NCBI GenBank assembly: GCA_021396245.1
Contig: WNYE01000094.1
Span: forward strand, 92,923 to 156,922
Direction of reading: 5' to 3'
Origin: Sporothrix humicola
Lineage: Eukaryota > Ascomycota > Sordariomycetes > Ophiostomatales > Ophiostomataceae
Length of the DNA stretch: 64,000 nt
Part shown: positions 32,959 to 43,430 of the stretch, in pieces
Layout of the letters: each line of letters starts with the position of its first letter
How positions within the stretch are numbered: position 1 is the stretch's first letter
The notes under the pieces: generated by a model
The model's input: the letters and a program-made list of their open reading frames with translations, nothing else
Database searches by the model: none
Told to the model about the DNA's origin: nothing
Translations under genes and position numbers: made by a program

Positions 32959-35900
32959 TTTTTCTTGGTCAGAGGGAATCGGTTGCTCGTCGCATTGCCA
33001 TATTGTTGTCTCATTTGCTCGACTTACACGGTTAGTAATGTTGTTGTCCGTGTTTTCTTTCTTTCGCTCTCATGTGATCTCTTTTTCGGTGTATTTTCCC
33101 CTCCTGTCTTGTACTTCACATGTGTTGGTTCACTTGCCCCTTTCCATTCAGCGCGCTCATTCGTTCCTTCCAACTTTTGTGATTCCTCCTCTTTCCTGTT
33201 TCTGCCTCCCTTTGCTCGTTTAATCGCATGGCTCTTTCATTTTGTGAAATCAATCCAGTCGCGCCTTCCTTTCATTTGAACACAGACTCGTTCTTTCCTT
33301 CTTCATGCCTTTGACATTTCCCCTTGCTTCCTCTTTAGGAAACGCTACGGAGACCATTCCCCATGTCTCGGTCCAGTCTGGGCTAGACCAGATCGAGCAC
33401 CTCGTCCGATTGCCTTTTTTGCTTTGTTTTTCTCCAGTGGGGAAGCCACAACCACGACCTGTATTTTCAAATGCCTCTCAAATGGCCGAGCTAGAACGGC
33501 CCGCCGAGTTCTTTCATTCTTTCATTTTTCCTTTCAGGGCCAGACTGGGCCAAACTGGGCCACGCTAGCACCACCTGACTTGCGACTTACAGCACTTTTA
33601 AACGGGTTCAACGAGTTTTCAGCCACTGAGCGTCCGCCACTGCGACCCCAGTCCCCTCTCTTTTTCCTTCTTTACTGCCCCTTTGCCTCCTTCCTGGAGG
33701 CGTGGCCAGGTCTTGGCCTAGCCCACCTTTACCCCGTTAAAAGGGCCGTCTTCTTGACGAGAAACGAGAAAGACGGGCCTCCGTCACAAGCGCAGTCTTC
33801 AAGACGTTGTAATTCTCATGTTTATTTTCTGACGCTTTTTACGAGGCCTCAGAGGTCTCCAGAGAGTCTCCAGGCGGTCTCCATAGGCTTTCCAGAACGT
33901 AATGCAGTGCTCACGTGGTGAGAGACCACTTTTTTGCCTTTTTTCTTCATGGTCCTGTTTTTCTCGTAAAGCCCGCACAAAATCAAATCGTGAGACGAAC
34001 GGTCCACATCGTGAAGCGCCGTTTTTGTGTCCTCTAAACAACGGTTCGTGGGTGCCATAATATGGCCGAGAACACAGCGTAACTATTACGGATCACAATC
34101 CTTCAATGGCGGGTCAGCATCCGTTTTTTCGTCCACCGTCAACAAACCGTTTGCCACGCCGTAGGAAGCCGCTGTCAACTCCATAACCGATTATGCTTGC
34201 TTTGAAGAAAAAAATTCTGTGCATCACGTTGAGCACAAAATATCGTGACTTTGATGCCCCATTTTCCTTCCAGGGTTATCCAAGTACTCGGAACAATTTT
34301 GCCCACCCGTCTTTTTAATGTGGCATGCAAAGTGAGGCCGATGTCCCCAGTGAGCTTTCGTCACCAACATCACCGATCCCAGGTCCGTGGTACACCATCG
34401 TGAGGTGCATCCTCGGACACGGGACATTGTCATATATTCCGCCCTGTCCATATTGGCTTTGGCCGTCTCATGATGCACTGGCACAAGTAACAAAAAGTAG
34501 ACAAAATAACAATTTTGGCCGTGGTGATTCCATCCGGCTGGGCAAAAGACTCATGGATACCACGCTTTTCCCGCAGCGGACCGATTCATCACACACTGGA
34601 GCCAATATCAAACAGCCAAACGTTCAGTCCTCTCAGTATTTAGTACACTGTAAATGCAGCCCGGTCCAAATACGCCCAAACAGTAGCGCCGGTGCTATTA
34701 TTTTCTTCCCGGGTCTGCTCCGTAGCCTGCAAGGCCAAATAGACGCCGCTGAAAGGCCAGGCGAGCTGGTGGGAAATAAGAAGGGGCGTGCAAGATGTCG
34801 ACCGCCAAGACTGCCCAGCGTGCGTTCCGTTCGCTTGGCATGGGTTGTGTTTGTGTATACATTGGCATAGTACTCGAAAGAGATGCAAGAATACGCAAGA
34901 CGGGTGCGTCTGACGACGTACGATGCAGGCCACCGCCGCAATGACTTGGGATGGAGGCGCAAACAAAAAAAGGTGACCCTCCGTAACGCGCACGCGCACA
35001 AGAGGTCCCTTCGCTTCACCCTCCGTGTAAGAGACGTTCCCTAAAATAAAAATACCAAAACACGACAAAGTCCCAAAATACCACCCCACATGCTTAATAT
35101 TGGCCCTCCGTTCTACTTTACTACTGCACAGAATTTTATATTGGTCCCCTCCCAAAAACACACCAAAGCACAGCTTGCCACCGAGAAACGGCCGTGGTGC
35201 CCACGGCTCCAAAGCCAACAAAAGGAAACAATAACGGGATTGAGACTTTTGCTCAAGTTTCCAGACGGTTTTGTTGAAACGGTCCACAACTTGTATCCCA
35301 ATCCAGAAATGCTCCGTCAGGAACGGTGCTCGTCCCTCGAACTTTGAACCTCCAACCTCGTATGGTCGCAAGAGGCCAAAGGACGTTGCATACTGAGTAG
35401 ATTTTACCCCTTTGTGGGGTGCCATGTGTGGCAACGAGAATATGGAGTCCTCCGTACTTTGTAAGATACGAAATAGACAAACTATCACGACCCCGTGGAG
35501 GTTTGGGGGGACCTGGGGAGGTGTCGAGAACAAAGAAAAGCTGGTGCAGCAAGTCTCGCTAAACAGTCAGCTCCTCCGAGGTGTGCCCGTCGTAGGCAAA
35601 GAGAGTAGTTTGGAGATGTTTGGTCTTACACGCAGAAATAAATATTGCTCAAGTAAGAAACATTCAAAGACATGCTCATTGAGTTCAACAGCAAATAGCG
35701 ATGCAAAACGGTCACCAGTAAGCGCCGTGCTCAACGTAAATATCAGAATGGCAATCCTTCCAATATCAACGTTAGCTGTGTTCATCTCCCGAGATGCATC
35801 GTGAGCGGCAAACCGCATACCATGTCCATCCCGCTCCATGATCAGCAGCATCTAGGTCACATACTTCACTTCACTCGCGTTTGACTAAAATATGTAGTGT

Positions 35901-38260
35901 CTTTACGCGTACAAGTTATTTAGCTCCTCAATTTGTTTGTTCATGATTCACAAACACCAACGTAGGCAGCCAACTATCCAACTATCGTATGACACCACAA
36001 CCGCCCGAGCTTGGTAATTATTTTTATCGTGATAATTTTGTGCCAATGTTACACCCATATTTGGGGGGTTTTCGTGCCTTCTTGCTATCTTCCAGTCTCA
36101 AAATACACGATATCAGAGTGCAAACTCCAAATTCTTTTCATTATCGCTCCATCCCATCCCGGCAACGATATGGTCACCGGCAGAGTTGACATCCCAATAG
36201 CAGTATGAAGGCGATGGATCCGTCCTATTTTAATCATGTCCACTCCAGCCTTTGGATAACACGAGCTTCATTGCAGTGAAGATGATATCAAAGTGTGATA
36301 TCTGTTCAAGATACATACACATACGCATCCACAGCATGTCACGATATATAGTGACCGTTATGGACGCCACAGATCATCGTCAAACGGTAGCTAACGGCCG
36401 CCATGTGGCTTGGCAACGCTGACAGAAAACGGAGCAGCATGATATAGTAATAACGGTGGGTGAAATTATTATTGTCTTTCCCTTTTGTGCCCCTTTCGGC
36501 CCTTTGTTAGTCCTTCTGTGAGGGAGCTGTCCACTTCTCATTTGCCATCCGTGCCTCTCCATTCGATGGGTCAATGGGTATGCTCCATGCTCACCATGTT
36601 CATGCAGGCACCCCGTTCCAAAGACACCCCTTGAGCTCCCTACCGCCTAGTCCCGAGGGTGTGAGGCTATGTGAGTGTGTGTGCCAATGTCCCGCCAGAT
36701 GGAGCATTGCGGAAATGGAATATGGGGACAGTCTGTGAGGAGCTGTCCCCAAAAAATATGATGAAAGGGAGGGTGTGTGCTTTATGTAGCCAAGCCGCCG
36801 AAGAAATATGCATCGTATGGGCCACCATTCGGCCAGAATCATGGTCAATGGCCAGGGGAGGGGCGTGCAAGTAGGCATAAAGGTGACTGAGCTCAGCTCA
36901 AGGCATGAACAAAGAGGGCCTGAGGGGATACTTGCATAAGGTTGGGGAAATGGAGAGCAGAAACGTGGAGTTGGTACTAAAGCCAAGACGCTCCATGGGG
37001 ATATCACGGTGCTATTATCTCGTGCTGCGATGTTTACACCTTCACGATGCATCCCCTTTTGTGTCTAGAAAAACTATGTGCCTGGCAACCACAACTTGTA
37101 TGAAAACGCGCACACAAATAGGGCTTCAACAAGATAAAGAAATATCGATAATTTGTGAGGCTTTTGATTTTTCTCGCCATTTCACCGACAAGGCGAACAA
37201 AACGGACAATGGTGGTCGGTCCGAGACATCAACCACTTGCCATTGTTCACCTTTTGCGACAGTCTCGGCCAAATATTACTCTCAAGATAGCCGCGCCGTG
37301 ACCGGAGAACCCTTGAAGTAAATGGGAACATATGTGCTGCAACGCTGCTCCCGTCGTGGACCCTTCCGGCCTGCGGAAGGCACCTCATGAACATGCGATC
37401 GGCGTCGTGCGTTGTACTCTATGCAAGGTACGGATTGCAAGGCCCCGTAGAAGCAGGGATACCGCCGAGAATAGGGCGTAGAACGGGCTGAAATGCATAC
37501 GATAAGTCCCCCAGTGTAAAAGTAGTGTAATTCGTAAGCAATGGTCCTGTTCACCATGCTGATGACCTGGCTTTTGTTGTTGGGTCGTCGTTGACATGCG
37601 TTCAGATAAGACAGTAAGTAACAACCCAAACAGCAGTGCCAGCACCACTATGACACGTTGGCTACTTTGTGTGTGGCACATATTTCTAATTACAGAATTA
37701 ACAAACAGCAGGCCATTTGTTTCTTTGTTTTGCGCTGTCGGCGTTCTCCGGTATCACAAGGCTCACTGTCTCTCAAATGAGGTTGCCATGTCTCGGCCTA
37801 TGTAAATTGCTGAACACGTAGGGCGCTTCTGGAAATAGATACAAGACATAGAATAGAATGAAATTATGGAAACGAAAAGGAACAAAAACTGGCAGCTGGC
37901 GTTGCACATTGTCGATAAGCTTTGCCCATCCTGGTACAGTCAGGAACATGCACATGCCGTGCTTCATTGGGATGAGACAAGCAGTTTCTGCGACGACAAT
38001 GTGCCACAGGATGAGGATGTGTCCAGGATGCTTTGCAGAGAACTTTGTTGCAGAGGAACTCTTCCAGCCTGGTGTAAAATCAAAACAATCCTATGTGCCA
38101 TTTTTATGGCGATAGTATAATATCAGGTCTCGCTGAGATGAATATAATTTACTGACTCAAGAAGCTATATCAGCCCAATATACCACCCGAAAAACCTCAC
38201 TGGGAATGTCCTTCTCTGGGCGCGTACCTGTGCCGTCCCTGCTCCAGCCTACTTAGTAGA

Positions 38261-38310
38261 TGTGTTCTCTTGTGTTCCTTTGTGTTTTTTTGTGTTTTTT
38301 TTGTGTTTCC
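38261..38310. repeat. Degenerate 10-bp tandem repeat upstream of copper ATPase
   Basis: Five 10-base units of the form TGTGTTYYYT (TGTGTTCTCT, TGTGTTCCTT, TGTGTTTTTT twice, then TGTGTTTCC after one extra T). The 10-base period matches one helical turn. It lies about 300-350 bases ahead of the ATPase start. Confidence 0.75.
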
Positions 38311-38520
38311 TTATACCCACTGTGCCTACTGTGTTGGTGTTTTCATTCGTGATTCTAGTGATATTTGGTGTAAGTTAGCGAGATCACGGGATTTGTGTTA
38401 TCGACACCAAAATGGCAACATCAGACCACGTGCACCTCTTTCCCGACAAACCTCCGTACCAAGGCCGACCTATCACTTGGCGTTACACTGCCCCTCTTGT
38501 ACTCCGTATTGTCTGACAAC

Positions 38521-38610
38521 ATGGAGATGACTGCGCTTTCGCAGTTCTCATCTCGCAACCAAAACATTCTTTTGACCACGTCATTCCTACAACCATTGAC
38601 ATCAGGCTAA
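38521..38610 (+). promoter_or_regulatory. 29-codon uORF directly ahead of the copper ATPase
   Basis: ATG at 38521 opens MEMTALSQFSS... and ends at TAA 38608-38610. Three bases (GCC) separate it from the main ATG at 38614. It is in the same reading frame as the ATPase, so a single TAA separates the two. If the transcript includes it, it should limit translation of the main frame. The transcription start is unknown. Confidence 0.45.
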
Positions 38611-38613
38611 GCC

Positions 38614-41600
38614 ATGGCGTGTGGTTCTGGCTGTTGCGGGCAGCCTGCCGCCGCTAGTGCCCCAGCCGACAGCGTCCCGGCTGTTGACGTCAGTGCGCCT
38701 CTTTCTGATATCGCCAGCATTCATGATCAGATCCAAGTTAAGCCGATCGATGATAACGTCTCCGACTCCGACCATGTTCCTGACACGCCGGCGCCTGAGT
38801 TGCCCACCCCCGACTGCTGCAAGGACAAGGACGCCTCGTCGCCCTGCTGCGACGACTCGTGCCTCGACCGTCTTGCCCTGCGCGAGTGCATGTCGACCGG
38901 CTCGTCGACGCAGGGGAGTGTCGGATGTCATCTGCGGTCCAAGGGTGCAGGAAAGGGTGCAGGAAAGACCCAGACGCCCGGCCAGCCGTGCATCGAACAC
39001 CGTCAATCCATCCGAGCCAAGTACGACACGCGTCTGCGCCTCGAAGCCTTGAGCTGCATCTGCCGCACGCTGGTCGCCCTTGGCCAGGAGTCGTGCTGTG
39101 TGCCGCGCAGGTCGGGCGAGACGGCCCAGTCGAGCAGCAAGTCAAAGACGAACTCTCTCAAGTCGGCCTCGAACCCGTCTCGCTCCAGCATCGACTCGTG
39201 CTGTGCTCCCAGGCCCAAGCCCAAGCCCAAGCCCAAGCCCCAGTCGTGCGGCAACTCGCGTTCATGCAAGGCCCCGGGGACAGACACGTGTTGCTTGCCT
39301 CGTGCAGAGACGTGCTGCTCGTCTCGTCCGGCGGAGTCTGGGTGCAAGAAAACGACACCAACCAGAATTGAAAAGACGGCGGGCACCGGCAACGCCTCTA
39401 CTCCAACCAAGGCCAAGCATGTCGTCCTGAGCATCACGGGCATGACGTGCACGGGCTGCGAGACTAAACTGACGCAGACACTGGCTACGTTCCCGGGCAT
39501 CAGCAACTTGAAGACGAGCCTGGTGTTGGCCCGGGCCGAGTTTGATCTTGCGGACAACAAGGGAACGGACGCCAACACATCTGTGGCCGGTGTTGTCCAC
39601 TACTTGTCACGTCGGACTGAGTTTACTTTTGAGGAGATTACCAAAGGGAAGGGCATCGGTCTCGACATTGTTGTTCCGCCGGGATTGACGGCCAAGTCGT
39701 TTGTCGAAAGGGACTGGCCTTGGCCTGTCGGAGTTCTCGACGTCCGCGCTGTCGACAAGACCACCATCCACGTTCAGTACAATCCGACCGTGATCGGCGC
39801 GGGAGATCTCGTTGCCGGCGGATACCGGGAAGGCGACAGTTCCCTCCGTCCCCTCCGTCTGGCCGAACTTGGCGCCGACCCGATGCTCGATGCCGGCGCC
39901 AAATCAGCCCGCCGCGAAGGCTACATGACTCTGCTTTCTGCGCTGCTGACCATCCCCGTGCTCATCCTCGAATGGGCCCCGTTGCCTGGCCGCCCGATCG
40001 TCTATGGCTCCGTGTCACTGGCACTGGCCACCATTGTGCAGTTTGCCGTCGCCGGCCCGTTCTACCCCAAAGCATTGAAAGCTCTCGTGTTTGCGCGCGT
40101 CATTGAAATGGATTTGCTGATTGTCGCAAGCACCACCACGGCGTACATTTTCTCTGTTGTCTCTTTTGCGTTTCTGGTGGTCGGCCAGCCGCTGTCGACA
40201 GGCCAGTTCTTTGCCACGAGCACGCTTTTGGTGACGCTCATTGTGCTTGGACGATGGGTGGCCGCGCTTGCCCGACACAGGGCCGTGGCCTCCATCTCGA
40301 TCAAGTCGTTGCAGACGCCGACAGTCACCCTCGTGGTTGACGGACAAGAGACCGAAATGGATGCTCGGCTGCTTCACTACGGTGACGTCTTCAAGGTCGG
40401 CCCCGACACGACAGTGCCGACAGACGGTACCGTTGTCTCCGTTGATGGCCCCTGCGAAGTCGACGAGTCCATGATCACCGGCGAATCCCGGCCAGTCCTA
40501 AAGAAAGTCAAGTCACCCCTCGTCGCCGGCTCCGTCTGCCGCAAAGGAACCATTTATTGCCGCACCACGCGCCTCCCCGGCGAAAACACCCTGGACGCCA
40601 TTGCCGCCATGGTTGACGATGCCAAGCTGTCCAAGCCGCGCGTCCAAGCCATTGCCGACCGTGTCGCCTCCTACTTTGTCCCAGTCATTGTGTCGTTGGC
40701 CGTTGTTGTGTTCGTCGTCTGGGTGGCCGTCGGTCTCCGCGTCGAAAAAAAGGCCGCCAACGATGCTGTCGTCAACGCCCTGACGTACGCCGTCACCGTG
40801 CTCATCGTGTCGTGCCCGTGCGCCATTGGCCTGGCCGTGCCCATGGTCGTTGTTATTGCCAGCGGCGTCGCTGCCCGCAAAGGTGTTGTTTTTGCATCGG
40901 CCCACGCTCTCGAGATTATGCACAAGGCGACGCACGTCGTCTTTGACAAGACGGGGACGCTGACCACGGGACGGCTCACTATTGTCCGTGAATGGTATGC
41001 GGACAACGAAGGAAAGAGAAATATCAACACCAAAAGCCTCCTCCTCGGCCTCGTTGAGGGCATCCACCATCCCGTGTCTGCATCTCTGGCACATCATCTC
41101 TCCTCTCAAGGCATCCAGGCAGCACCTGTCACGGAAAAATCACAGCTGGCCGGAAAGGGCGTTCAGGGTCTTTCTACAAACACAAATGGTCACCTCCAAT
41201 TCGGCAATGTCCACTGGCTTCGCCTGGCCAAGCACCCCGAAGTTGTTTCGTCGCTGGCCCAAGGTCTGACAACTGTCTGCTTTACCATTGACGGTCAAGT
41301 CGCCGCCATCTTTGGTCTCGGCAGTGACGCGTCAGCCCTGCGCCCAGATGCCGCCGCCACCGTCAATGAACTCCAGTCTCGCGGGATTTCGGTCCACCTC
41401 CTGTCTGGCGACGACGACGGTGCCGTCCGTTCGGTTGCCGCGTCTCTCGATATTCTCGCCGAAAACGTGCGCTCCCGCCGCAGTCCGGCCGATAAGCAGG
41501 CCTACATCAAGGACCTCGTGGACGCGCCGGCCTTGAAAAGACCGGTGGTGATTTTCTGCGGCGACGGCACCAACGACGCCGCCGCCCTCGCCCAGGCCAC

Positions 41601-41916
41601 CATTGGTGTCCACATGCACGACGGTGGCACCGCCGTCGCCCAGTCCGCCGCGGACGTGGTACTCCTCCGGCCCGCTCTCCACGGTATTCTCGTCGGCATG
41701 GCCGTCAGCAAGAAATCCATGCACCGCATTGCCTTCAACTTTGCGTGGAGCTTCGTGTACAACCTGTTTGCCGTTCTGCTGGCCGCCGGTGCCTTTGTGT
41801 CGGTCGACGCTCATGTGCACGTGCACATCCCGCCCGCGTATGCCGGTCTGGGCGAGCTGGTCAGCGTGCTGCCCGTCGTGCTGGCGGCGACGCTGCTCAG
41901 GTGGAGCAAGCTGTAA
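38614..41916 (+). CDS. Copper-type P1B ATPase with Cys-rich N-terminus (Pca1/CrpA-like)
   Basis: Intronless, 1100 aa. The N-terminal ~270 residues are disordered and carry seven CC pairs (GCCGQ, DCCKD, PCCDD, SCCVP, SCCAP, TCCLP, TCCSS) plus single cysteines, a likely metal-sensing region. An HMA domain follows with GMTCTGCE (Cys279 and Cys282). The ATPase core has TGES (622-625), the ion-binding CPC motif in TM6 (residues 734-736), phosphorylation site DKTGTLT (Asp778), the HP motif in EGIHHPVS and hinge GDGTND (983-988). CPC plus the Cys-rich head indicates export of Cu(I), possibly also Cd(II) as in yeast Pca1, across plasma or internal membranes. The KPKPKPKPQ stretch at residues ~200-209 comes from an AAGCCC hexamer repeat (39210-39239). 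Function in copper detoxification is inferred from family. Confidence 0.95.
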   Translation: MACGSGCCGQPAAASAPADSVPAVDVSAPLSDIASIHDQIQVKPIDDNVSDSDHVPDTPAPELPTPDCCKDKDASSPCCDDSCLDRLALRECMSTGSSTQGSVGCHLRSKGAGKGAGKTQTPGQPCIEHRQSIRAKYDTRLRLEALSCICRTLVALGQESCCVPRRSGETAQSSSKSKTNSLKSASNPSRSSIDSCCAPRPKPKPKPKPQSCGNSRSCKAPGTDTCCLPRAETCCSSRPAESGCKKTTPTRIEKTAGTGNASTPTKAKHVVLSITGMTCTGCETKLTQTLATFPGISNLKTSLVLARAEFDLADNKGTDANTSVAGVVHYLSRRTEFTFEEITKGKGIGLDIVVPPGLTAKSFVERDWPWPVGVLDVRAVDKTTIHVQYNPTVIGAGDLVAGGYREGDSSLRPLRLAELGADPMLDAGAKSARREGYMTLLSALLTIPVLILEWAPLPGRPIVYGSVSLALATIVQFAVAGPFYPKALKALVFARVIEMDLLIVASTTTAYIFSVVSFAFLVVGQPLSTGQFFATSTLLVTLIVLGRWVAALARHRAVASISIKSLQTPTVTLVVDGQETEMDARLLHYGDVFKVGPDTTVPTDGTVVSVDGPCEVDESMITGESRPVLKKVKSPLVAGSVCRKGTIYCRTTRLPGENTLDAIAAMVDDAKLSKPRVQAIADRVASYFVPVIVSLAVVVFVVWVAVGLRVEKKAANDAVVNALTYAVTVLIVSCPCAIGLAVPMVVVIASGVAARKGVVFASAHALEIMHKATHVVFDKTGTLTTGRLTIVREWYADNEGKRNINTKSLLLGLVEGIHHPVSASLAHHLSSQGIQAAPVTEKSQLAGKGVQGLSTNTNGHLQFGNVHWLRLAKHPEVVSSLAQGLTTVCFTIDGQVAAIFGLGSDASALRPDAAATVNELQSRGISVHLLSGDDDGAVRSVAASLDILAENVRSRRSPADKQAYIKDLVDAPALKRPVVIFCGDGTNDAAALAQATIGVHMHDGGTAVAQSAADVVLLRPALHGILVGMAVSKKSMHRIAFNFAWSFVYNLFAVLLAAGAFVSVDAHVHVHIPPAYAGLGELVSVLPVVLAATLLRWSKL

Positions 41917-41928
41917 CAGTGTGACAAA

Positions 41929-41987
41929 GGAAGCTGGCAAGGAAGCTGGCAAGGAAGCTGGCAAGGAAGCTGGCAAGGAAGCTGCAA
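41929..41987 (+). repeat. 12-bp minisatellite in the ATPase 3' UTR
   Basis: Four perfect copies of GGAAGCTGGCAA (41929-41976) and a fifth with one G missing (41977-41987). The array starts 12 bases after the TAA stop of the copper ATPase. Identical copies suggest recent slippage, and copy number is likely variable among strains. Confidence 0.9.
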
Positions 41988-42487
41988 GGGTTAAAAGGAG
42001 AGAGACGAACGGGTGTTTATTGAGTTGTGTTTCCGGTGAAATCTACGACTCTGAAAGATTGGCCACAGAGTGGCCATGACAGAGGAGGCTCAGGCAATGG
42101 GCTGCATCATTTTCCGTTCTTGATCGTTTCCAACGCCCAGCAATACATCTCGTGGCCAGTGGCCAGTGGCCAGCGGGCCAATGGGCAACAAATGCTTGCG
42201 GGCGTTTGATCCGAGACTGTGTAGAGTTTATGTGTGACTCCTGTGCCGCACACACCGCATTTTATCCGCATAGTGCGTGATAAGGTGGCCGACCTGTTGT
42301 TTTGAGGTTTTGAGGTATTTGGACAGAATGTTGCTTTTACTCTACACTTTTTTCCACTTTTTTATTTGCTGCGTTTTACTTTTTCGTTGAATTTTTATAT
42401 TTCTATATCATCTCAAAAAACAAGCCGTCTTCTACGTCCGAATGTCTCAAAAACTTTTATTTCTTTGGTCACCTTCGGCTCTCTAGC
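41988..42487. other. Intergenic region
   Basis: Contains a short GTGGCCA/TGGCCAG triplication near 42152-42172 and an AT-rich part (42340-42430). No gene seen. Confidence 0.5.
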
Positions 42488-42970
42488 ATGGAAAACTTTG
42501 AGGAAGAACCGAGTCGGGCCACGGACCGTGTCGGCGGATACCTCCTAGGTGCAGTAGCCATGGTCATTGACAAGAATGGTAGGGCGTGTGCATCACACGA
42601 ATCAAAACATGGATCTTTTTGTATTGACAAGGCAGGCAACTTCCTCTACCGCAAGGCATCCGGTCGTCAGTTTCTCGCCGACAACTCTCCTCCGCTTGAT
42701 GAAAACTGCTGTCTGTCCTTGATGTCAGCGGCAAAATTCTTGACGAACGTGGCGGCTTTACAACTGGTTGACTGCGGTCTCATCGGCTTTGACGACCCAA
42801 TCAAGACACACATTCCGGAGATCACAAGTTGTCTAGTCATCGAGAAGGGGGCTGACGGCAGCAGTACCACATGACCTCCAGTACGAGATATAATTCCCAG
42901 ACACATACTCACAAACACAAGTGGCATGGGCATGGGCGACTTTGATGGGCTCTTCGGCGAACGAACCGAC
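42488..42970 (+). pseudogene. Beta-lactamase-like serine hydrolase relic (premature stop, truncated)
   Basis: ATG 42488 opens MENFEEEPSRATDRVGGYLL. A 57-nt intron (42579-42635, GTAGGG...AGGCAG) can still be spliced, giving VIDKNGNFLYRKASGR. The class C beta-lactamase/LovD-like active-site motif SxxK is present as MSAAKFLTNVAALQ, then GLIGFDDPIKTHIPEI. The frame meets TGA at 42872-42874, but homology continues in the same frame with RDIIPRHILTNTSGM, matching the family's RHLLTHTSG motif. TGA fits a C-to-T change of CGA. The protein-like match ends soon after (about 42970), with no Tyr or C-terminal motifs. It is therefore a dead copy of a serine hydrolase or acyltransferase, probably of secondary metabolism. 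Confidence 0.7.
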
Positions 42971-43430
42971 AACCACGTGCCGCCTCTCGAAATACCCGAC
43001 GAAGCTCACGGCCTTGTCCGCCATCTCGGCCAAGATACGAGCCATTGGGTTTGTCAACAAAACGGCGCTAAAACGTCGGTTCCGACGCCGAGCCGTGTAA
43101 ACGAAGGTCAGCATCGGGCAATCTGGATATCTTTTATTGAAACCATCATGTATCAAGTGGTATCAACGTCATATGACGGTATACAGCTTTTTGAAATTGA
43201 AACAATACCATGATAGGATAATGATAATCCTACACAAGCAAATACCAATACCACACAACCTCCATTTTCCCATTTTCCCATTTCCCCACTCGTCAAACCA
43301 TATCTCTGCTCGATACCTCGTTCAACATCTCATCTGATACGCCACTCCTTGACATTACCTTGATCTTTATCTTGTTTCCAAGTTTGATTCCAACTTCAAC
43401 TTCAATACCAACTTCAATACCAACTCAAAC

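Larger units (their letters stand above)
25831..38613. other. Gene-poor region of about 12.8 kb
   Basis: No frame here combines an ATG, protein-like composition and recognisable motifs. The longest ATG frame is 28193-29017 (274 codons, Lys/Arg-rich), which I do not accept as a gene. Base composition is moderate rather than AT-rich, so it is not an obvious RIP-degraded block. It contains several TACTCCGTA-type motifs, the repeats listed separately, a near-palindrome at 36338-36355 (GTCAC and GTGAC arms around ATATAT), and T-rich/decamer repeats just ahead of the copper ATPase. Non-coding RNA or genes with many short exons cannot be excluded by eye. Confidence 0.5.

Noticed and set aside
34640..35533. 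297-codon minus-strand frame in the gene desert
   Set aside because: Non-ATG start, mixed composition without domain or splice signals. Treated as chance.
42833..43156. 107-codon minus-strand frame with AVLLTNPMARILAEMADKAV, considered as another enzyme relic
   Set aside because: It overlaps the serine-hydrolase relic on the other strand, starts at a non-ATG codon or deep inside, and I could not name a family. It may be a real fragment, but support is too thin.
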